Assembly: GCA_963921935.1 (NCBI GenBank)
Contig: OY998184.1
Location: 27,965,067-28,029,066, forward strand
DNA length: 64,000 bases
Origin: Galeruca laticollis
Lineage: Eukaryota; Arthropoda; Insecta; Coleoptera; Chrysomelidae
Reading direction: 5' to 3'
Below the pieces are notes generated by a model that had not been told where the DNA came from, made no database searches, and saw nothing but the letters and a program-made list of their open reading frames with translations. Below, in pieces: positions 56,630 through 64,000 of the stretch (position 1 is its first letter; each line of letters starts with the position of its first letter). The position numbers were made by a program, and so were the translations under genes.

Positions 56630-57471
56630 TAACTTTTCCACATCTGTGAAATGCCCTGAACAATATTCTATCATAAATTTGTCACTTGTATACACTTCGG
56701 GGGATGTATCGTGCTAGCAAACCGAGATTTCTCCAGAAATAATTTAAAATGTAGTATATCCTGATTTATAGGACCTGTTGTACTCGCTCTAGTCAGCTGA
56801 AAATCAATAAGGTACATTTGTAAGGTACCATGAAAAATATCCAATCATTGAATTGGTCACTTGTATACACTCCGGAGACTGTATCGTGCTAACAACCCGA
56901 AATTTCTCCAAAAAGGACCAAGAATGTGGCACTTCAGATACCATAGCACCCGTTGTACTAGCTCTGGTGAGCTTAAAAATTAAAAAGGTTCATCTATAAG
57001 ACGCCCTAAACAATATGCAATCATGAAATTGGTAACTTGTATACACTCTGAAGGCTGTATCGTGCTAACAAACTGAAATTTCTCCACAAAGGATCAAAAA
57101 TGTAGCATTTCAGGTACCATACCGTTGTACTAGCTCTGGTGAGCTAGAAATCGAAAAGGTACATCTATTAGACACCTTGAAAGATATTCAATCATAAAAT
57201 TGGTCACTTGTATACACTCTGGAGGCTAACAAACTGATAATTCTCTGTTTTAAATGGAACTTACTGTTTCTAGATAATTCCACAGTATATTGGAAAAATG
57301 TTAAAAATTCTAAGAAATTTGACAATTTCATGAAAATTCTCCAAAAATTACAAAAATATTGTACTTCAAGTACCATAGCACTCGTTGTACTGGCTTTAGT
57401 GAGCTGAATATCGATAGAGTTCAGCTTTGAGACGCCCTGCGTCAATCATCAAATTGGTCACTTGTATCCCA
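56630..57471 (+). repeat. Tandem repeat array, ~175-bp unit, about 4.5 copies
   Basis: The string GTCACTTGTATACACT and close variants begin units at about 56681, 56856, 57032 and 57203, with a partial one at 57457. Spacings are 175, 176 and 171 bp. Each unit also carries TATCGTGCTA(A/G)CAA, AATTTCTCC, CGTTGTACT(A/C)GCTCT and GTGAGCT. Units differ by 10-20 percent. The last interval is longer because of an inserted Penelope fragment. Confidence 0.9.
57243..57331 (-). repeat. Penelope-like terminal-repeat fragment inserted in the tandem array
   Basis: It matches the left arm of the 5890-6254 foldback (TTTTAAATG, TTTCTAGATAATTCCACA, TTCTAAGAAATT, GACAATT). It interrupts a repeat unit and is flanked by AATTCTC on both sides, a possible 7-bp target duplication. 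Confidence 0.65.
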
Positions 57472-57745
57472 AACAACATAAGTACATCCCCTGTACATCA
57501 CAGGGACGTCCTTCATTTGCTACTAGGACGTCCCTGGGATATCCTTTATCGGGACATGGTACATACTAGGGACGTCCTAGGGACATCTACTTTCCACCAA
57601 AAAGGACACATAAGGGATGTCCTTTTGGTACGTCCCAGGGATGTACCAAGTCCCGACGAAGGACATCAAAGGGCCGCCCTAGGGATCATCCCAGGGACAT
57701 CCCTAGGATATATGAAGTACATCCCCTGGACGTCATCAAATGTCC
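57466..57745. repeat. Cluster of GGGACGTCC-type palindromic repeats
   Basis: Around fifteen copies of AGGGACGTCC, GGGACATCC and GGGATGTCC type words in both orientations fall in 280 bp, several joined as CTAGGGAC. The region is GC-richer than its surroundings and non-coding. It lies directly downstream of the DUF4806-like gene end. Confidence 0.85.
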
Positions 57746-58040
57746 TTTTTTTCATTTATTTAATTTGAAATATTTCATAGAAAATATGAAGAAATAAATA
57801 AAATCCAAAGATTTTCAACACAAAACCACTTTAATGAAAAATAACAAGTATCAAATAATGTAATAAAATATTTAAAAAAAATCGACAAACAAGATCTCAT
57901 TCTATACATAAATTTATATGATAATAAACTAAACAAAAACACATATTCATGAGGTAATAAACAAAACAAAAATTGACGAAAGAATTAAAAATTGTACAGA
58001 TATATATTAGCTAAGTGTTGCATTTATTGTAGGCATTGCC

Positions 58041-58372
58041 TCATCTGAGAATTCTTTCCTTTGGTCTCCTGAAGAACTTCTGTAAAGCCCCCTCAATTTG
58101 TTTTTGGTTACCAATGGCTTCAGAAGATCCTGTAACAAAAATATTATTACAGGTGCAATTGAATGATGAAATTTACTAAAATAATTTACAGTAAAATAGA
58201 TAAAAATACTCACGAAGTATCATTTGTGACATCTTTGTCTCCTTAAAACATAATTTTTCTTTCGTCCCACACCAGGTGAAAGATGTAGCTGTTTGGTATG
58301 TCATGAATTGTAACATGACTCTTTTTACAAAATCAAATGGAGAATTCCCCCTATTTTTGATACTTCTTGAAC
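58041..58372 (-). CDS. DUF4806-like protein, last two exons
   Basis: Exon 58214-58372 follows an AG acceptor and encodes NSPFDFVKRVMLQFMTYQTA, SFTWCGTKEKLCFKETKMSQ and MIL. An 84-bp GT-AG intron (58130-58213) joins to exon 58041-58129, which finishes the Arg codon and encodes a helical end (SEAIGNQKQIEGALQKFFRR) and PKERILR, then stop. The pattern VKRVxxxFMT.xxAxxFxWxGxKxK..F..TKM is that of DUF4806, a domain of unknown function found in many insect genes, often repeated in genomes. Both splice sites keep the frame, so this part looks intact. Upstream exons are not convincingly recognised; a candidate acceptor at about 58960 leads to a frame with no known motif. Confidence 0.6.
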
Positions 58373-58379
58373 CTGAAAT

Positions 58380-59420
58380 AAAATAAGATAAAAATTAAAA
58401 AGGTATAGCACTCAACGATTTATTTGGTAATGAAATGTTGAAACAGGAACTCTGAATGAAGCGAGTGAATTTTATAATAATACTAGCTACTGATCCTTAA
58501 ACTTCACAGAAGCTTCACTTGAAATAAAAATGCAATTTTCTATAAAACTAGTTTAGCATCAATGACAACTAACTTATGCTTAATGTAGAAAGTGATTTTT
58601 TGAATGTTATTTTTCAGAAAAAGTTTATAGTACCACATTTGTGAATTGGTCTTGGGGGTGTAAACATTTCTCTATGTCTTGAAATTCTTCCACAGTCTCC
58701 TAGCTGGTAGTTTTACTTTCTCGAATATACTTTCTATCCTCATATTTGAAGTATCTGATATCCTGAGAGCATGCATTTCAGTAATTTTGTTCTTCAAATA
58801 TTTAAGTGTACTTTTTCGTTCATGCCTTGTGACGATACCTTCCTCATAGGATGCATTGTATTGATATCCGAATATGAATCTCCAAACTGATGTGAAGGTT
58901 GTACGTTGACTTGATGGTAAAACGTGGATTGAATACGACCAGTTGGTCGAATAAACCCTAAAATAAACATTACAACGTCTAGAAATTCATTCAATCATGA
59001 TTTGTCATATTAGATGTTTATTTGAAGTTAACTTGTCAGTTAACCAGCGTAGTGACAGGCAACATTGAAGATTGTTTAAATGATAAAATAAAAGTCACTA
59101 GAAAACTGTTCAACACTAATGACACATCTTCTACTATGACTAACACACTTAATGAATCTACATCTACTAAAACTGCTGAAATGATTCCTTTAATAAAAAA
59201 TATAATATACTCAGGAGCAACAACTTCAACTATTTACTTCCTTTTTTTGAGCAAGTTCAGTTATCAAATTTACCCAAAGGTATCTCTATTGTTAACTGCA
59301 CTATACGTAATGCAATTTTCATTATTCCTGTGAAAAATTATGATTCACAGTATTGAATTTCATATTATGAACTAAAAATTTTGTACAAAAAATATTACCA
59401 ACAATTATTGTGTAAACCAC
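58380..59420. other. Region upstream of the DUF4806-like exons
   Basis: Candidate minus-strand exons (58794-58959, and a frame with KITEMHALRISDTSNMRIES) and a plus-strand frame at 59022-59333 are present. None has a motif I can name. The rest of the DUF4806-like gene may lie here. Confidence 0.35.
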
Positions 59421-59520
59421 GGCAGTAAAGTGCCTTTTCAGGCCTCAAGAAGTGGCCAGGCTCGGCTGCACCTCGCCTGTCCATATCTTCTTTCGGCCTG
59501 AAAAATACCACTTTACCGCC
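59421..59520. mobile_element. 100-bp palindromic MITE
   Basis: GGCAGTAAAGTG...TTTTCAGGCC at the left and GGCCTGAAAAA...CACTTTACCGCC at the right are inverted. The total is 100 bp and the interior is GC-rich. Confidence 0.75.
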
Positions 59521-59530
59521 TAGGTATAAA

Positions 59531-60176
59531 ATATACTATTTCTACAACTGCTATGAAAGGCAGCGTACTTCTCATAGCTTACTTAATTTCAAAACAATAT
59601 ATTGCTCATACTGTGAGAAATATCATTTCTCACGGCACTTTGCCAACATTACATACATTTATATGGAAAATCCAGCAAGGGTATCCTCGATGCCTAGACT
59701 TTTTCTACACAGCTATTTACTTGTACTCTTTAAATTTGAGCCATTGCAGATAATAGTATATTGTGCAACAAGTAGGGAAAGTTCAACTTTTCTCACGAGT
59801 GTGGAAGTTTGTGGCACGAGCCTGAAGGCCGAGTGCCGCAAACACACGAGTGAGAAAAGTACTTTTCCCACATGTTGCACACTATACTTTTTCTACAACT
59901 CCACAAATTTAGAGGATGCAAGTAAATAGTCGTGTAGAAAAAGTCTAAGCATCGAGGACCACCCACCGAAAACGGCTGGGCATCGAGTATAAGTTTCTGA
60001 AATTGGCTGGGCATCGAGTGTCCCCTACTGGATTCTCCATATAAATGTATGTAGTGTGGGCAAAGTGGCGTGAGAAATCATATTTCTCACAGTGTGCGCA
60101 ATATATGGTTTTGACATTAAGTAAGCTATGAGAAATACGCTACTTTTCATAGCAGCTGTAGAATAAGTATATTGTG
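59531..60176. mobile_element. Nested foldback MITE (about 640 bp)
   Basis: Left arm about 59531-59730 and right arm about 59925-60176 are inverted copies (GAAATA..ATTTCTCAC, CTCATAGCTTACTTAAT, ACATACATTTATATGG). The right arm has a tandem doubling of GGCTGGGCATCGAGT. The central part is itself a hairpin MITE (59755-59888). Confidence 0.75.
59755..59888. mobile_element. 134-bp hairpin MITE, copy 1 (centre of the foldback)
   Basis: AGTATA.TGTGCAACA at the left and TGTTGCACA.TATACT at the right are inverted. GAGAAAAGT and CACACTCG-type strings are arranged symmetrically around a CTGAAGGCC centre. Confidence 0.8.
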
Positions 60177-60301
60177 CAACATGTGGGAAAAGTACTTTCC
60201 TCACTCGTTTGTTTGCGGCACTTGCCTTTCAGGCCCCCGTGACACAAACTTCCACACTCGTGAGAAAAGTTTAACTTTCCCCACTTGTTGCAGAATATAC
60301 T
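60166..60301. mobile_element. 136-bp hairpin MITE, copy 2 (inverted relative to copy 1)
   Basis: The same hairpin as 59755-59888 in opposite orientation, with about 85 percent identity by eye. It overlaps the end of the larger foldback by about 10 bp. Confidence 0.8.
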
Positions 60302-60565
60302 ATTTCATAGTAGCCAGCGTCATACCCGTACATGTGCCAGTATTTTTCCCATTGACACGTAGTTAATTATCATTTTATTAATTTAGTTACTACTTGTGGT
60401 TAGGAACTAACATTATGATTTATGAACATTAAATGTCGTTTTTCTTATTGCTGGTACAATAATTTTAAGATGTGTAAAAAACTGAAAATATATTTCTCTT
60501 ATTGCCGAAACTCAGTTGTATTCTCATTATCGGTGTCATACCTCCTAATTGTCCAAAATATCCAT

Positions 60566-60632
60566 TATGCATAAATATTAAGTTAATCACAAAGCATGTC
60601 ACTTCTTGGTCTAGCTAAAAATAATTATTAAG
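60566..60632 (+). repeat. Penelope-like terminal-repeat fragment
   Basis: TCACTTCTTGGTCTAGC and TAAAAATAATTA(T/C)TAA match the right foldback arm at about 6600-6632, same orientation. Confidence 0.6.
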
Positions 60633-60639
60633 AGGTGCC

Positions 60640-62740
60640 TCCCGTTTTAGGAACCTGAAAGCAGTTGGCACCCAAGTATTTCGGTTAAGTTTTATATTGT
60701 TATAAAAAATATATAACCCATTAAGTGATTGTGTTATTTTGACAGTTTTGACAATTTGTGGTCACCAATTTTAACGCCAAAGCCTGATCCCCAAAAGGAA
60801 GCCTAGAGAATTCGATTCTGAAAATATGAAACCTCAAATGATTGTATTTTTTGAGATTTGTTGCACGCAAATTTTTGCAAACGAACAACTTTTTACTTTA
60901 GTTCATCCACCGTCTTGATGGATGGCGCTGTATAGAACTTTAATGACAGATGACGACGGTAAAATCATAGACAAATAATATTATTACTTTCTCTATGGGT
61001 CAAATGTTGACATATATGTTTTCTGTCTATAAAAATATCCCAAATTTATACTTTAGTGTTTATTGTATTCTCGCATATTAGATGGGTTCGACGGAAAATA
61101 AATAATACCAACAATGTATTATATAAAAACAAAAAAAACTATTTACCATTCAGGTGATCAAACAATGTGTATCAGTCATTTTATAGATGGAAAAAAGAGA
61201 ATGAGCCAACTATTGTTTTGTACAATGAAGGAAAAATGTTTCAGTTGCAATCTCCACAACACATATGGTCAATCTTTGCAAACAAAAGTAGAAGCAAACT
61301 TGTACGTGTTGATTTTATGTTTGCTTTTGTACTGTATATATCGATCTCCCCATAATATATACATTATTATTTGTCATTACAGGTCTTTCGCTTCACATTT
61401 TTTATTAGTTGTTATAGTTGCTTTGTAAATTTTTTTAAACGTTTGATATTTTAAATTGAGATTCCTCACTGTACCTTACTCTCCTCTATCTATAAAATGT
61501 AAAGCATTGCATTACAAGTAAGCATTTCTCTGTATAATAAAGAAATTTGGAAACTTTTTGTTTATATTATTTGTTTTTAGATGAAATTCAATATATTCAC
61601 ACATGTAGTTGAAAAAAGAGCCTACATGTCAAATAGAATTTGAAAGTAACCAACAGAAAGTCTGAAACTGATACAAATATGGTTAAATTGAGGCAAAGTT
61701 GTGACACGACGTTCTCTTTTCAGACTAAATGACCTATTTTCAATCATGTAAATTCGTAACTTTTCCGCAATTTAGTTTTCATAGCATGAAACAAACAAAA
61801 ATTTATAATTATGAAAACATCTTATTATGTTAATATAAATGGTACACATTTTGAAAGGTAGAATGTTTTTAAGTTATGTATATTTTCTGTCCCACAATGC
61901 TGTCACTTGGTATCCATATTATTAAATAGCACATGTACTTTCGTGCAATATGTAATGCACCTTGTATCAGGTGATAATAGTTATATTTTTCAATTATCAC
62001 TGTTATATTTTCATCAAAATGAATTATGTAATTCTTCTCTTTTGAGAGCGGTTTTAATTTTTCTTCATTCAGATACATGAAAGGTCACAGGTCACTTCAC
62101 TTTAATTAAGCATTTTTCGCTTTTAACCAACAGACCCATATTATCATTAAAACAGGGTTACAAGAGAATGTTGAAAGATGATTTGATGATACTAGAACAA
62201 ATAATCAGTATTATTTATCTCATATTTTCACATTAATCAAATAATCCAGTAAACATAACCTCAAACATAGCTATTAAAATAAAAAAATACGGATTGCAGG
62301 ATAATTTACATTATCATAACTATAATTTTTGATATGGGGTCGATACGATTACTCACTTTTTAACAATTTATTCCTTTCAAAAACATTTATGAAACGCTTA
62401 AATAATCAAAAATCTACACTCAAATGGAAATACTTATGTCAGCATGTTTTGTTTGGATGCAACCTAAAAAACAGATATAAGGTTTCTGTGCTCATAAAAA
62501 GTTGAAATATTTGAAAAAAAAACATCCGAACATCTATTCCAGTGTTCAGAGATGCGTTTCATGAATCTTCAAAAGTGGAAAGACAGAGAGAGAAAATAAG
62601 AAAATATGTTGAATAAGCAGAAGCCGATTCAGTACTACTATCGGTATCTATCCTAAATATTTTGAACCAAATAATTACTAGATAAGTAACGAGTATTGAG
62701 TAGGTTTTTAGGTTTATATACCTATGAGGAGTCCCATCTT
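60640..62740. other. AT-rich spacer without recognisable gene
   Basis: A 104-codon frame (61114-61428) has no known motif. No repeats stand out apart from those listed. Confidence 0.4.
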
Positions 62741-62885
62741 AAACATCAGGTAGGTATAACATGAACATTAAGTTCTGTCATTCTGACGATGATATATTTA
62801 GTAATATCGAAAAAATTGTCAATTTTTTAGAATTTTTTTATTATATTGTTGAATTATTTAGTAACAATTAGTTTCATTTGAAAAG
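62741..62885 (+). repeat. Penelope-like terminal-repeat copy
   Basis: AACATCAGGTAGG, TTCTGTCATTCTGACGATGA, TTGTCAATTTTTTAGAATTT and GTTTCATTT follow in the order of the right foldback arm (6640-6775). Confidence 0.75.
62783..62820 (+). ncRNA. Hammerhead-ribozyme-like motif, copy 4
   Basis: CTGACGAT, a five-pair GATAT/ATATC stem II, then GAAAA in place of GAAAC, an A-rich loop and GTC. The stem II pairing is kept although loop bases differ from copy 3. Confidence 0.45.
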
Positions 62886-63211
62886 GTATTAGGTATGTTT
62901 ATTTCAGCCAATAGACCCAAAGGCACGTTTTGATAACGTCAATCGTTGTTTGGGTTATTTTCTTTGTTCGATGTTAGTATAATTTGGAAAGCTACCTGAA
63001 CGCTTCACTTAGACTTTAAACCCTCCGAGGCTATCAGACTCCAGGCGACTACTGCAGGGTTAAATATGTTTCAATAAATTTGTAATAGAGCAGTGTTTTC
63101 GAAGCAAAGTACCTATAGTTAATTCAAGCACCGCTAACTGCGGCTTTTGTTGATATATTTTTATGTTGATATATATTATGGATAGTAATTTTAATAAAAA
63201 AATTTGTAGTA

Positions 63212-63382
63212 ATGATTTTTGGAATTTCTGGAGGATGTCATCGTCAAGAATTAAATAATTTAAAGATAAATCATGTTGGAGATTTAGAAAATGAAATTCA
63301 AGTTAAATTACTTGATACAAAAACAAAAACAGACCGATTCTTTGTAATTCCTGGTATTATTTATCGTATAGCACATACATGA
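63212..63382 (+). pseudogene. Crypton-like tyrosine recombinase fragment
   Basis: A 56-codon frame reads FGISGGCHRQELNNLKINHV, then a GDLENEIQVKLLDTKTKTDR stretch and FFVIPG. It fits the start of the tyrosine-recombinase catalytic domain as found in Crypton-type transposons (G.CRR.EL..L...D..., then DTKTK..R.F.I), with the first catalytic Arg kept in the HR pair. The remaining catalytic residues (HxxR, Tyr) are absent because the frame stops. It is too short for a gene and is a remnant. Confidence 0.55.
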
Positions 63383-64000
63383 AGTTATTCTCAAAAGTAT
63401 AAAATACATGCACAAACATAAATTAACCAATACAAATCCTTGTATGATTTACGAGGTGTCCAAAAAATATATCCTACTCTGACTACCAGATATAGAACCA
63501 TTTTTTGTTAATTATAAAAAGGGAAAATATACCTACTAAACAAGTAGTCGGAATCGACTATACATCGATTAATTGACCTCTCGATATATGAAATATACTC
63601 TGTAACTGCTGCTGCTTACTATACTGACATGGAGAAAATGAGTTCGTATTCATATTTTTTATATTCTTTTTATGTTCCTCTAACCTCATTTATTACTCAT
63701 TCTTCAATATTGATTGTATTGTGTACGGTAATATGTAAACGTGTATATTTAATGTAATATGTGTATATGTATTTGTTTGTCTGTGCAGGGATGTGACTAT
63801 TATGATACTAGTCAAAAACATTATTGAGTGTATAATGTTACTGTTCCACTCTTTTCATTATTATATTTATTCAATAAACATACACGGTGAAAGAACACCT
63901 ACGCCCACGCAATGCCTTAGTGGGTGTTTATTCAATATTAGGAGAATTAAGTCTATTGTTGTATTGACGTTTTGTTGTTTATTTATATTGTTATTTATTT
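63383..64000. other. AT-rich end of window, no gene seen
   Basis: Nothing recognisable beyond short AT-rich frames. Confidence 0.4.

Noticed and set aside
61114..61428. 104-codon plus-strand frame with a Cys-rich segment
   Set aside because: No recognisable domain, AT-rich composition and no flanking gene structure.
62944..62953. GTTGTTTGGG as the possible right end of an element starting CCCAAACAAC at 57468
   Set aside because: Only 10 bp match; the following bases do not continue the inverted repeat and no target duplication was found.

Overview
The window looks like nuclear DNA of an insect (a beetle or similar arthropod is plausible; the species cannot be told from sequence alone). It is strongly AT-rich, has short GT-AG introns of 57-181 bp, (TA)n microsatellites and almost no host genes. 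Nearly everything recognisable is a transposable element or its remains, with many nested insertions. No rRNA, tRNA, CRISPR array, operon or bacterial-type signal was seen.

0-16 kb: Tc1-like transposase pieces (0.85-1.4 and 3.4-3.9 kb), two small hAT-type MITEs with near-perfect 8-bp target duplications, a LINE reverse-transcriptase scrap, a Penelope-like element folded into a large inverted repeat (5.9-6.8 kb), a BEL/Pao gag remnant (7.5-8.6 kb), a piggyBac transposase gene with one intron (9.0-10.3 kb) that runs into a pogo-like C-terminus, then about 4.5 kb with little content.

16-34 kb: a LINE RNase H tail; an internally deleted LTR retrotransposon with unusually long LTRs (18.3-23.9 kb); a gypsy pol remnant on the minus strand (25.5-27.4 kb) carrying a ~200-bp insert; and a full-length-sized RTE-type LINE (27.95-34.07 kb, 12-bp target duplication) split by a 2.8-kb pogo-like transposon beside its reverse-transcriptase YADD motif.

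35-42 kb: a copia remnant split by a gypsy-type LTR element (36.8-41.2 kb, GTAC target duplication, RT deleted), followed by a second piggyBac fragment.

42-56 kb: a block of DNA transposons. In order these are a nearly intact pogo-like element, a 2.9-kb element with ~460-bp terminal inverted repeats and a FEN1/XPG-like protein as its only gene, a nearly intact piggyBac (TTAA target), and a third pogo-like element. The three pogo-like elements share one layout: TA target sites, HTH + DDD transposase + PHD finger, and terminal motifs repeated inside both ends.

56-64 kb: a ~175-bp tandem repeat interrupted by a Penelope scrap, a cluster rich in GGGACGTCC-type palindromes next to a DUF4806-like gene tail, nested palindromic MITEs, and a short Crypton-like tyrosine-recombinase fragment.

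The best candidate for something poorly described is the long-TIR element at 46.6-49.5 kb with its XPG/FEN1-like gene. Next are the hammerhead-like motifs repeated in the Penelope copies and in a second repeat family.
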